Shown here piece by piece: positions 1-7,033 of a stretch of DNA of 64,000 nt. Numbering within the stretch: position 1 is the first letter of the stretch; each line of letters starts with the position of its first letter. The notes under the pieces are model-generated. The model worked only from the letters and a program-made list of their open reading frames with translations. It searched no databases and was not told the origin of the DNA. Source of the stretch: Tumebacillus algifaecis (GTDB lineage Bacteria > Bacillota > Bacilli > Tumebacillales > Tumebacillaceae). The stretch lies in contig NZ_CP022657.1 in NCBI RefSeq assembly GCF_002243515.1, forward strand, positions 464,001-528,000, read 5' to 3'. Both the position numbers and the translations under genes were made by a program.

Positions 1-162
1 ATCAGCGTGTTGTTTTTGAAGGTCCAGATATTCACTAGCTTGCTTTTGTGCTGTTGTGATCGAAACAACCGGGCTATCGGGGGTGGATGCAAAGATAGGA
101 GTAGTGACTCCCGCCATCAAAAATGTACAAGCGACAAGACCTGCAAAAATGTTCTGTTTCAT
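1..162 (-). CDS. Secreted protein, N-terminal part (cut by window edge)
   Basis: The minus strand reads an open frame of 54 codons from an ATG at 162 to the window edge, so only the N-terminus is present. A ribosome binding site (GAGGGGAA) lies just upstream. The protein starts MKQNIFAGLVACTFLMAG and reaches IFAS, a typical Sec signal peptide with a likely cleavage after Ala25. The mature part begins with a Thr/Ser/Pro-rich linker and then a charged helix (QKQASEYLDLQKQ). I do not recognise the family, and the rest of the gene would be needed to name it. It is divergent from the small secreted protein at 352, with a shared AT-rich promoter region between them. Confidence 0.6.
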   Translation of the reverse strand, partial: MKQNIFAGLVACTFLMAGVTTPIFASTPDSPVVSITTAQKQASEYLDLQKQHAD

Positions 163-351
163 GAGAAATTCCCCTCTCGTTTAAAAATAAAAATCGTATA
201 AGATATGTAACAAATCTCTGCATGATGTTATATTACAACTATAAATAGATGATTGTCTACGTTAAATTATCCATTTTTTATCTTTATTGTGAAACATCCC
301 CTGCGTTCAAACCGTCAAATATTGTAGGTACTTTTCCAATAAGGAGGACTG

Positions 352-705
352 ATGATGATTTTGTTAAAGAAAAACATAATTTTCCTTGTATTAGCTCTTT
401 GTTGTTTAGGTGTTATTTTGAGTGTGATTCTCAATAACGACTCGTCAAATGCCGAACAAAATGAAATCAAAGGCCCTTCAGTAACTCGTGATGTAGCTGT
501 TCAAACAGCCAAAGATTTTTTTCAGCTTATCGAGGTAGAGAAGGTCGAACTTAGGCATCTCACAACGGAAGAATTAAAGCAAATGCCAATGGAGGCAAAA
601 GATAAGACACCTATTTACTATATTGTTAAAGGTAAAGATCAAACAGGCTCGAAAGTTACAGTCTACGTCTCTTCAGATAACGAAAACCATCATTTTAAAA
701 ATTGA
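352..705 (+). CDS. Small membrane-anchored or secreted hypothetical protein
   Basis: This is a 117-residue protein. The start is set by AAGGAGG at 341-347; ATG 352 and ATG 355 are both possible. Residues 5-27 form one hydrophobic segment (FLVLALCCLGVILSVIL), so the protein is a membrane-anchored or exported small protein. There are adjacent Cys residues but no clean lipobox. The exported part holds a helix with many charged residues and ends in a short beta-rich stretch (IYYIVKGKDQTGSKVTVYVSS), which resembles a PepSY-like or YpeB-like small fold, but this is only an impression. No partner gene is obvious; the gene upstream is divergent and the region downstream is non-coding. Confidence 0.6.
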   Translation: MMILLKKNIIFLVLALCCLGVILSVILNNDSSNAEQNEIKGPSVTRDVAVQTAKDFFQLIEVEKVELRHLTTEELKQMPMEAKDKTPIYYIVKGKDQTGSKVTVYVSSDNENHHFKN

Positions 706-888
706 GTGTTTTATAATAGCGCGACTTTGAATTTTAGAGTTTTAAAGAATTGCCTCGCAGATTGGCTAATAGCCTAACAGTAGAGACCTTAGGGTGGCGA
801 TTATTAAAATGCAGCGAGCTTCTACGTGACATTTCCTCGGTTGCTAACGAAATCGTCCACTGTGGCGGGCCGAATCATAATCGGGTGA

Positions 889-921
889 GTGGAGGGGCTT
901 CGGCTTCCCCACTTATTTTTT
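889..921 (+). terminator. Rho-independent terminator-like hairpin with UUCG loop
   Basis: GTGGAGGGGC pairs with GCTTCCCCAC around a TTCG tetraloop (two G-U pairs, one A-C mismatch) and is followed by TTATTTTTT. It could end the transcript of the small gene at 352-705 or of a small RNA in 740-890. Confidence 0.5.
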
Positions 922-1148
922 GCATTGGTTAGGATTGACAGGGAGTGGATCGGAACCGTAACTATTCCAAGAGGGAGAGTATTTTCGAAGTGCTAATTAC
1001 CGTCTGAAGGGCTTTTTCCTAAAGCGAAGCCCCCCTGGAGACGGAGAAGAACGAGTTCACGGGAGGTATTCTAAATGATGTTTCGGGCGGGCCCGCGGGT
1101 CGAGGAGGTCAGCCACTTGAAGCTGACGAATATAGACTTCCGCTAAAA

Positions 1149-1235
1149 TTAAATGAGGTGAAAGAGGAGTTGATGTGTCACGACACCGTGCAGACGACGA
1201 TGCGGTACGTGGAACCGTCTCAGGATGGCGATTGA
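1149..1235 (+). pseudogene. Fragment like the C-terminus of a tyrosine recombinase
   Basis: The frame ending at TGA 1233-1235 encodes LNEVKEELMCHDTVQTTMRYVEPSQ in two stretches (LNEVKEELMCHD, then TVQTTMRYVEPSQDGD). The pattern VQTTMRYV after an L-x-x-L-M-x-H-like helix is the familiar end of XerC/D-type and phage integrases, where the Tyr is the catalytic residue. No N-terminal or central catalytic part is visible upstream, so this is at most a remnant. The match is short and could be chance. Confidence 0.35.
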
Positions 1236-1518
1236 TGTTGTCAGGTGAATTGTCCGACCCGCGTCACACGATACAATGGAAAAACGCCGTCAGGTCTCTT
1301 CATCGCAAGGTTTTTCGCTTGCGAGAAGTTTTGGGAAGCCAACAAAATGTTACATTCTGACATGCTGATATATTGGCGTGTTTTTTTGCATGCGGATGAG
1401 GAACAGGATGACACAGGTTTCTTTTTAATAATGGAATCCTTTTATTTATTGTATTATATAAGTAACGAATATGATAATATTACTGTTGTGAGACAATAGA
1501 TAAAGGGTGGTGGTCAAA

Positions 1519-2847
1519 TTGAATCACTCATATAAGGATATAGGACAAAGGGTAAAGGCATATAGATTAAACCGTGGTTTTTCGCAGGACGAATTGGCAG
1601 AAGGTATCTGCTCGCGTCAAACGATCAGTTTTCTGGAAAATGGTCAGCATCTGCCTTCTACTGAGTTCATGAAGAAAATCGCAGCAAAGCTAGGTATTTC
1701 ATTACATGAGATCATGGTTGACCAAGTAAATAATTTGGGTGCGAAAGTGCAACTCGACATCATCAAAGTTTACATCGAAACCGCTGACTACGTGAATGCG
1801 TATCCTTTGATCGAGGAATGTGAATGTCGTGATGACCTGCTTGAATACCAGCGGCGTGAGCTTGTTTTGTGTCGGGCTGAGTGCTTGATCCGGACAGGGA
1901 AGGCTGAAGAAGCGATCAAACTTCTCACTGATCAACAACAACGATTTGAAATGGAACGTGAGGCTGACGACCATTTCATGGCGACCCTGTATGATAAGTT
2001 GGGAACAGCGTACTATTTCTTGCCAAACATGACAAATGCCCACGCACATTATTTGAGAGCGTACCAACTGACTTTGAGATTCGCCGAGATTGATCTAACC
2101 GCTGCACGAATCGCATACAACCTAGGGATGGCGTGCAGACAATTGAATCGTAATTCTGATGCAATTGAGTTCCTGTCGAAGGCAGAGGCTTTTTTCAAAA
2201 ACGCTTCCGACATAAAGCGGTTGAGTCATACATTCTTCGAGTTAGGTATTGCTTATGCAATGAAACACGAATATGAGCAGGCGGACAGATGCATACAGGA
2301 GTCGTTAGCAATATATAGGTCGTTAAATGCTGTAAGTACGGCAAGATTAGCACGACAAGTTCATGCTCTAGCGGTGCTTTCGCAAACTCAGCCTGATGTT
2401 GCGTTAAAAGAGTTACAGGTTTGTGCATCTGAATATGAAAAGGTTGGGGATATTGTTCGATGTATTTTCACCAATGCCCATCTTGCAAATATATTGATCA
2501 ATCAAAAGAAGATTTCAGCAGCAAAAGGCTATCTCGATAATGCTCTAAGTCGATTATTTGATCACGACGCAGAGAGCGACCCAAGATTAGTGTACGCGTA
2601 TCAAGTGAATGCAAAATATCTTCTTGAAGTCAATGATTTTGAGAAGTGTGTTGAATATTCGTTTAAATCCTCAGAACTTTTTGATAGAATGGGACTTGAA
2701 AGAGATGCGGCTGACTCCTTGAGCTTATCTGCAAAGGCATACCATGGGCAAGGTAAAATTGATCAAGCCTATGAAATTTCTCAACGGGTAAATGAAAAGT
2801 TATGTCGCTTGCAAGATCAATTCTCGAAAAGACTGGAGGTGTATTAA
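1519..2847 (+). CDS. RRNPP-type quorum-sensing regulator (HTH plus TPR)
   Basis: This protein of about 442 residues begins with an XRE-type helix-turn-helix (residues about 5-60, IGQRVKAYRLNRGFSQDELA and the recognition helix ICSRQTISFLENG). It continues as a long alpha-helical array of TPR-like repeats to the end. This is the architecture of PlcR, NprR and related RRNPP receptors, which bind short imported peptides through the TPR part and DNA through the HTH. Start: GGTGG before TTG 1519 gives good spacing; GTG 1507 or 1510 would add a few residues. The stop codon overlaps by one base the start of a small exported-peptide gene (TAATG), the usual receptor/pheromone arrangement. Calling that peptide its ligand is an inference from overlap and architecture. 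Confidence 0.85.
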   Translation: MNHSYKDIGQRVKAYRLNRGFSQDELAEGICSRQTISFLENGQHLPSTEFMKKIAAKLGISLHEIMVDQVNNLGAKVQLDIIKVYIETADYVNAYPLIEECECRDDLLEYQRRELVLCRAECLIRTGKAEEAIKLLTDQQQRFEMEREADDHFMATLYDKLGTAYYFLPNMTNAHAHYLRAYQLTLRFAEIDLTAARIAYNLGMACRQLNRNSDAIEFLSKAEAFFKNASDIKRLSHTFFELGIAYAMKHEYEQADRCIQESLAIYRSLNAVSTARLARQVHALAVLSQTQPDVALKELQVCASEYEKVGDIVRCIFTNAHLANILINQKKISAAKGYLDNALSRLFDHDAESDPRLVYAYQVNAKYLLEVNDFEKCVEYSFKSSELFDRMGLERDAADSLSLSAKAYHGQGKIDQAYEISQRVNEKLCRLQDQFSKRLEVY

Positions 2848-3050
2848 TGACAAAAATATGGAACCGCGTATGTATCATTGCGATTTTTATTTTAGGTTTA
2901 TTTTTAGTTGGGACGCTGGGCGTAAATACAAATTTTTCCGCTTATATAGAAGGCCCCGGTCCGATGAGTAGTAAAAAAGTTTCATACGAACCTGGCCCCG
3001 GTCCGATGAGCATCGAGTATGTTGCATATATTGAAGGGGAGGCCAGATGA
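2847..3050 (+). CDS. Candidate quorum-sensing pro-peptide with tandem repeats
   Basis: A 67-residue peptide gene starts at ATG 2847, inside the stop codon of the regulator, with GGAGGT at 2835-2840. Residues about 5-27 (NRVCIIAIFILGLFLVGTLG) form a signal peptide or single membrane segment. The exported part is two 14-residue repeats plus a third, partial one: each carries Y-x-x-GPGPMS followed by a variable tripeptide and Val, and the last copy ends AYIEGEAR. RRNPP pheromone precursors are short, exported, and sit next to their receptor, and some carry the mature peptide more than once. The repeated GPGPMS core is therefore the best guess for the signal, but its exact ends are not known. A terminator follows at 3078. 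Confidence 0.75.
   Translation: MTKIWNRVCIIAIFILGLFLVGTLGVNTNFSAYIEGPGPMSSKKVSYEPGPGPMSIEYVAYIEGEAR
2940..3047 (+). repeat. 42-bp tandem coding repeat in the pro-peptide
   Basis: Units at 2940-2981 and 2982-3023 are full length, and 3024-3047 is a partial third unit. The core GGCCCCGGTCCGATGAG is identical in the two full units, while the flanking codons differ. This suggests selection on the GPGPMS core rather than a very recent duplication. Confidence 0.85.
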
Positions 3051-3077
3051 TTCAAAAAGTCTAAACTATATTTGTAG

Positions 3078-3105
3078 AAACCTTCGGGAAACCGAGGTTT
3101 TTTTT
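3078..3105 (+). terminator. Rho-independent terminator of the RRNPP pair
   Basis: AACCTTCGG pairs with CCGAGGTT (one bulged T) around a GAAA tetraloop and is followed by a run of Ts. It closes the regulator/pro-peptide operon. The rest of 3106-3356 is AT-rich and shows only the likely promoter region of the next regulator. Confidence 0.8.
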
Positions 3106-3356
3106 GTTATCAGCGATTGGTCTCTCCCACTGAGTAGGACTTCCCCCATCTCTTATTCTTATCGAATCACGTCAATATTCTATTCTACGAGTATTATTAC
3201 CTTAGATCCGCTAATAAATGTGATTCATCTCTAGTGTTCTTTTTTGTTCCTTAGCATTCTCTATTCTAATAAAATAAATCATGCAACGGAAATGGATATT
3301 TCAAACTGAAGTTCGTTTACCTTACGAAATATCGACTAAGAAAGGTGATGAGTGAA

Positions 3357-4649
3357 TTGGATACTTCGCTTTCCCTCGGACAACGAATCCGTGAACTACG
3401 ATTTAGTAAGGGAATGACTCAGATCGAACTGGCTAAGGGTCTTTGCACCCCGTCCATGGTGTCCCAGGTCGAATCAGATCGAGCACGTCCGTCTTATAAA
3501 GTTTTGGTGTCCATAGCAGCACGACTCGACGTTCCGCTTGAGCATCTCTTAAATGGGGTGAGCTTCGACTTGGAGAATTCAAGCAAATACAAATTGGCAA
3601 AGAGCATGGTTCAAGCGAAAGAATACAAAACTGCGATTCCGCTGTTGGATGATCTCCTTGATTGTATGGCGTATCGAATACCAAAAGAAAGCCTGCTACT
3701 AGAACTTGTGCTTTGTCATCTTGAGTTGAGGAACATTGTGGAAGCGGAAAGTAAACTGAACCAGTTGTATCAACTCGCCAACAACAGTCAAAATGATCGT
3801 TTGCTTGCTGTCGTATTGCTTCAATTAGGAAAACTTGCTGCTTTAAAATGCGATTACCCAATTGCACTTTTCCATACGAATCGCGCTTGGGAAGAGCTTC
3901 AAACAATAGAGGAGATTGACACAGATCTTCAAGCAAAGGTTACCATGCAGTTGGCTTCACTCCATGAGAGGGTCGGAAAGGTAGCAGAGGCGGGAAAGTT
4001 TTACGAAAGGGCGTTGTTGTTGCACCAACACAATGCTGAAGAGCGAGGGAAGACATATCTACGTTTGGCAGAGGTCTATGATCGGCAAAAGAAGTATGAG
4101 CAAGCACAAGAATATGCAATGAAGGCAACTGTACTTTTGGAGGAACAATCTACGAATGAACACAGACAGGAAATGCAACGCCGATTGTTTATGCTTCAAC
4201 GTGATTCGAGCGATTGGAACAAGTCCGTTCCAATACTTTTGTCCATAGCGGAACAGTATGAGCAAAATGGAAAGAAACAGAAAGCGGGTGAAGTTTACGC
4301 CGACCTTGCACTGAGTTGTTTGGAAAATGACGAGTATGACGAAGCATGGGCATTTGCTGAAAAAGCGAGAATGGCGCTACCTGATACGGATTCTACGATG
4401 GGGAAAGTTCACCGCGTTCTATCATTTGTCTATTCTCGCCGCGAAGATGAGAAAAAAGGGAAGAGGCATCTCGAGAACGCAGTCAAGATTTTTGAGCAAC
4501 ACGGCAAAATTGCGGAGCTTGAAGCTGTTACATTACACATGTGCCGATATCTGAGCGATAAAGGGGAGCACCGGGAAGCATTTGAGAGGATGGAAGCGTT
4601 TCACTACTACTTGATCAAACAGTTAGAACAGCGTGGAATTGTGCTGTGA
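3357..4649 (+). CDS. Second RRNPP-type regulator (HTH plus TPR)
   Basis: This is a protein of about 430 residues with the same layout as the regulator at 1519: an N-terminal XRE helix-turn-helix (LGQRIRELRFSKGMTQIELA, then LCTPSMVSQVESDRARPS) followed by TPR-like repeats, several with clear signatures such as GKVAEAGKFYERALLLH and YDRQKKYEQAQEYAMKA. AGGTGAT at 3344-3350 places the start at TTG 3357; ATG 3348 and GTG 3345 are alternatives but lie too close to it. The sequence is clearly divergent from the first regulator, so this is not a recent duplicate. No repeat-bearing peptide gene follows it; instead its stop overlaps the start of a frameshifted gene. It may sense the neighbouring peptide or one encoded elsewhere. 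Confidence 0.8.
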   Translation: MDTSLSLGQRIRELRFSKGMTQIELAKGLCTPSMVSQVESDRARPSYKVLVSIAARLDVPLEHLLNGVSFDLENSSKYKLAKSMVQAKEYKTAIPLLDDLLDCMAYRIPKESLLLELVLCHLELRNIVEAESKLNQLYQLANNSQNDRLLAVVLLQLGKLAALKCDYPIALFHTNRAWEELQTIEEIDTDLQAKVTMQLASLHERVGKVAEAGKFYERALLLHQHNAEERGKTYLRLAEVYDRQKKYEQAQEYAMKATVLLEEQSTNEHRQEMQRRLFMLQRDSSDWNKSVPILLSIAEQYEQNGKKQKAGEVYADLALSCLENDEYDEAWAFAEKARMALPDTDSTMGKVHRVLSFVYSRREDEKKGKRHLENAVKIFEQHGKIAELEAVTLHMCRYLSDKGEHREAFERMEAFHYYLIKQLEQRGIVL

Positions 4650-5025
4650 AAGTAAAGCTGATGACTCCCTACGAAAGACATAATTGGGAGTGCTATTCTC
4701 GAACGAAAATACGAATAAGTAACTTGGAAGGTTGCCTGTTTATCCATAAGAAAGATCATGATCGTTGGTACTTTCGTGGTCATCGAGTGCAAGCACAAAA
4801 TTTTTATCAGGCCATGTCCAAATTTGAAGAGAGAATTTTCGGCGTGGAGGGTTTAGCTGACGGTGCTTTATGGGAACGAGAAGGCGCAATGGTCGGTGTA
4901 AACGGAAAATGGGGTATTTGTACAAGAGCAAGACGCGGCAAGGAATTTGGATGTGGTGCGGGTACGAGTTCGAAGCGGAGACGGAAAAAGAGGCGAAGTT
5001 GCATCTGGAAGGTTTGGATGGATAG
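4646..5025 (+). pseudogene. Hypothetical protein gene broken by a -1 frameshift
   Basis: The frame starts at GTG 4646, overlapping the previous stop (GTGA), or at ATG 4661. It reads a plausible soluble protein up to about 4905 (MTPYERHNWECYSRTKIRIS, RWYFRGHRVQAQNFYQAMSKFEE). After an AAAA run at 4906-4909 the original frame becomes Arg/Lys-rich nonsense. The -1 frame continues naturally as MGYLYKSKTRQGIWMWCGYE and ends at TAG 5023-5025. One lost A would explain this. The whole protein would be about 126 residues. I do not recognise the family. It could be a true pseudogene, an assembly error, or less likely a programmed slip. Confidence 0.55.
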
Positions 5026-5036
5026 GGATTATCTAC

Positions 5037-5061
5037 GGCGACCTTAGTTGGTCGTCTTTTT
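5037..5061 (+). terminator. Rho-independent terminator
   Basis: GGCGACC pairs with GGTCGTC across the loop TTAGTT, then TTTTT. It follows the broken gene by 12 bases and marks the end of the second regulator's transcript. Confidence 0.65.
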
Positions 5062-5381
5062 GTTGAGAACATACCGATCCGGCGTAATGATAAAATTTTT
5101 GTTAGATGTAGCTCCTCTAAAAAATCCTGCTTTCCTGATTGTTTTGAAACGTCGTCCGAATGTCTCGTGATTCTGTTACAAGATAAACTTAGCTATTTTA
5201 TCCAAGGAAAGAATACCTTATACTAATAAGGGAAACAATAAAAGCAACAAAGTAACTTTTCGAGGATACCCCCCTGTTTTGAAACAAAAAGTCGATCCTC
5301 GAAAAAAAGCAGGACTGAGCCCGAATCAAAGAGCGCGTGAAGCCTTGCAACGCCTCGCTTTTTCTATGACTGATTCGGTCG
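5062..5381 (+). promoter_or_regulatory. Likely CRISPR leader region
   Basis: This is about 320 bp of AT-rich DNA without genes, directly before the first CRISPR repeat. The most degenerate repeat is at the far (right) end of the array, which places the leader on this side. It contains an inverted repeat: CTTTTCGAGGAT at 5256-5267 and ATCCTCGAAAAAAAG at 5295-5309. Whether that hairpin takes part in spacer acquisition or is a terminator is unknown. Confidence 0.4.
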
Positions 5382-5788
5382 GTAACAACGGCAGACCCGT
5401 TATATAGGGGACTGAAAGTTTAGCTTATTTGTCTTCTTGAGATAATAATACTACAGTAACAACGGCAGACCCGTTATATAGGGGACTGAAAGAGACCATC
5501 GTGCAGCGCCACTGACGCGGATCGCACGGGTAACAACGGCAGACCCGTTATATAGGGGACTGAAAGAAAGCAACAGAACTTTTCCTCATCATGGCAGAAC
5601 GGGGTAACAATGGCAGACCCGTTATATAGGGGACTGAAAGAGGACGCCGTTGTCATGGATTGGTTATACATTTCCGCGTAACAACGGCAGACCCGTTATA
5701 TAGGGGACTGAAAGAAAGCAACAGAACTTTTCCTCATCATGGCAGAACGGGGTAACAATGGCAGATCCGTTAGATAGGGGACTGAAAG
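5382..5788 (+). CRISPR. Small CRISPR array, six repeats and five spacers
   Basis: Six 37-bp repeats start at 5382, 5456, 5530, 5604, 5678 and 5752; all five spacers are exactly 37 bp. The repeat begins GTAACAACGGCAGACCCG and ends TAGGGGACTGAAAG. AACGG and CCGTT inside it can pair. The ACTGAAAG end resembles the handle of many type I and III repeats, but the type cannot be fixed from this alone. Spacers 3 (5567-5603) and 5 (5715-5751) are identical, and repeats 4 and 6 share the same C-to-T change, so a repeat-spacer block was duplicated. Repeat 6 has two further changes and is probably the distal end. No cas genes lie in the window, so the array depends on genes elsewhere or is idle. Confidence 0.95.
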
Positions 5789-5889
5789 GAAGCGAATAAC
5801 CTCATTTTAATGTTGACGCAGGAAAATTCCTTTTTATGGTGAATTCCCTATATTGTACCGCTATGGAATTATTCTTTGAGGTTATTGTC

Positions 5890-6212
5890 TTGAAAAAAAC
5901 AGTTCTAATTCTCTCGTTAGCTGCTGCTTTGGTTGTTGCGGGTGATGCAGGAACAAGTGTTGATGCTTCGGATCGCACTTCTCAGAATTCAGTCTCTTCG
6001 ATGAATACCAAGAAATCAACCAAACGGGTCACTCAATTTCCGTCCAATCAACTTGAAGAATTCGCTCAAAAAATGGATTGACACCACCTGTCCCTGAAGC
6101 CACTCTTGCATCAGTCACACTTTCCATCGATCCATCTGCAATTGCTCAGACTGGGCAAGTAAACCCATCGGAGTGTCTTTTGTTCAGTGGGTACAATGAC
6201 CTGCTGGAATGA
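5890..6212 (+). pseudogene. Small secreted protein, probably frameshifted
   Basis: TTG 5890, with GAGG about ten bases upstream, starts a clear signal peptide (KKTVLILSLAAALVVAGDAG) followed by a Ser/Thr-rich mature part, and stops at TGA 6079-6081. An A6 run at 6068-6073 lies just before the stop. Reading in the -1 frame from there gives a smooth continuation (NGLTPPVPEATLASVTLSID) to TGA 6210-6212, right before a terminator. One missing A would restore a protein of about 106 residues. I do not know its family. The short version (63 residues) could also be the real product. Confidence 0.5.
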
Positions 6213-6213
6213 C

Positions 6214-6245
6214 AAAAAACCCATCTTGGAAAATATAGGTTTTTT
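6214..6245 (+). terminator. AT-rich terminator hairpin
   Basis: AAAAAACC pairs with GGTTTTTT around a loop of about 15 bases. It can work in both directions and separates the broken secreted-protein gene from the membrane protein at 6262. Confidence 0.55.
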
Positions 6246-6261
6246 ATAAGGGGAATTGACT

Positions 6262-6504
6262 TTGACAAGAAGAGGTATAGGTTTTGGATTCTGTCTAATC
6301 GCCGCTATTCTCATCGCTACCAAGTATCTTAGTGCGGCTATTTACAGTACAAGTTCTTCAAGCTCAGAACATGGCTCAGATGCATTTCAGTTTTGGTTGG
6401 ATAGCGTCGATCACTCTCTGACTCTTTTAAGCGTTTCGGCTCTATTGATAGGCATTGCATACATTATCTGGGCAGAATGGATTGATCGAAAGCAAAAGAT
6501 TTGA
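6262..6504 (+). CDS. Small two-helix membrane protein
   Basis: This is an 80-residue protein started at TTG 6262; AAGGGGAA at 6248-6255 is well placed for it and too close to TTG 6256. It has two hydrophobic segments, residues about 5-27 (GIGFGFCLIAAILIATKYL) and about 52-72 (LTLLSVSALLIGIAYIIWAE), joined by a Ser-rich, acidic loop. The N-terminus TRRGIGFGFCLIAA resembles small uncharacterised membrane proteins common in Bacilli. No function can be assigned. It lies between the CRISPR array and a lone decayed repeat and has its own upstream terminator, so it is probably transcribed alone or with a following short frame. Confidence 0.6.
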   Translation: MTRRGIGFGFCLIAAILIATKYLSAAIYSTSSSSSEHGSDAFQFWLDSVDHSLTLLSVSALLIGIAYIIWAEWIDRKQKI

Positions 6505-6531
6505 GAGCCAGCGTATCCCCGATCCTCATAG

Positions 6532-6717
6532 TTGGGCTCAAAGACATTTGGTCTGAGCTTGCTGATCGGGGTGATGTTGTTGATGCAGATGACGAAAATG
6601 CCAATCTGGTACACGTCAACGGAACGCCCGGTTGCAAGTGTCCAACCTGTAATTCGGAGCTTACAGACACGATCTATAAATGGCACAGTGGCATACGGAA
6701 GTATGTTGCAATTGTGA
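6532..6717 (+). CDS. Possible short membrane peptide
   Basis: A 61-residue frame starts at TTG 6532 and ends six bases before a strong terminator, which is its main support. Residues 3-24 (SKTFGLSLLIGVMLLMQMTK) are hydrophobic; the rest is not distinctive. No good ribosome binding site precedes it. An overlapping frame (6501-6857) contains CKCPTCNSEL but runs through the terminator and is less likely. Treat as tentative. Confidence 0.2.
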   Translation: MGSKTFGLSLLIGVMLLMQMTKMPIWYTSTERPVASVQPVIRSLQTRSINGTVAYGSMLQL

Positions 6718-6725
6718 AATGGCTG

Positions 6726-6755
6726 AAAGACCGGTCAGATGATCGGTCTTTTTTT
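6726..6755 (+). terminator. Rho-independent terminator
   Basis: AAAGACCG pairs with CGGTCTTT and is followed by TTTT. Between it and the degV start at 7034 the only recognisable item is the lone CRISPR-like repeat. Confidence 0.75.
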
Positions 6756-6872
6756 GTTTGGTATCGGTATAGAATTTTGGCTGAAAAATTAGGAAAACGG
6801 AGTGCTTATCAGAAGGGCAAGTGTCTCTACGTGCCCGGATTAGAGTCAGAACGTTAGGAAGACTGTGGGTCT

Positions 6873-6909
6873 GTAACAACGGCAGGCCCATTATATAGGA
6901 AACTGATAT
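6873..6909 (+). repeat. Solitary decayed CRISPR repeat
   Basis: These 37 bases match the array repeat at most positions (GTAACAACGGCAG, then CCCATTATATAGG) but carry several substitutions, including the end, which reads AACTGATAT instead of GACTGAAAG. It lies 1.08 kb downstream of the array in the same orientation. It looks like the old distal end of a longer array that lost or was split by the intervening DNA. Confidence 0.75.
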
Positions 6910-7033
6910 GGCTGTCTGTCAGGCAGCTCCTTTCTTTTTTGTGGAACGCATTGGACGATTGAATAATAATAATGTAAGATAGAATAGAATATAGAAATCA
7001 GAATTTATCCTCAACTTTCTCAGGAGGTTCATA

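Larger units (their letters stand above)
706..1518. other. Gene-poor stretch with hairpins and decayed coding sequence
   Basis: No intact gene is visible here. The stretch is richer in G+C than its flanks and holds several clear hairpins: 889-912 (UUCG loop, followed by a T-run), 1000-1044 (CCGTCT/AGACGG enclosing GGGCTT/AAGCCC), 1108-1127 (GTCAGC/GCTGAC) and 1304-1323 (CGCAAG/CTTGCG). Two very short frames with a fair ribosome binding site exist (1075-1146, 23 residues; 1173-1235, 20 residues), but the second is part of an integrase-like fragment. From about 1380 to 1518 the DNA is AT-rich and must carry the promoter of the regulator at 1519. A structured RNA cannot be excluded. Confidence 0.4.

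Noticed and set aside
740-1345. A single large structured non-coding RNA such as OLE
   Set aside because: The length and hairpins are suggestive, but I do not recognise its conserved sequence, the usual neighbour genes are missing, a terminator-like hairpin splits it at 889-921 and part of it reads as an integrase tail.
4646-5025. A quorum-sensing peptide for the second regulator
   Set aside because: The downstream gene has no signal peptide and is too large; it does not look like a pheromone precursor.
5382-5788. A functional CRISPR-Cas locus
   Set aside because: No cas1, cas2, cas3, cas6, cas9 or cas10-like protein is present anywhere in the window.
6501-6857. A 118-residue protein with CKCPTCNSEL
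   Set aside because: It runs through a strong terminator, has no ribosome binding site and has little protein-like composition outside the Cys cluster.
5789-6872. An insertion sequence separating the CRISPR array from the lone repeat
   Set aside because: No transposase frame or terminal inverted repeats could be found, so the split is described without naming a mobile element.
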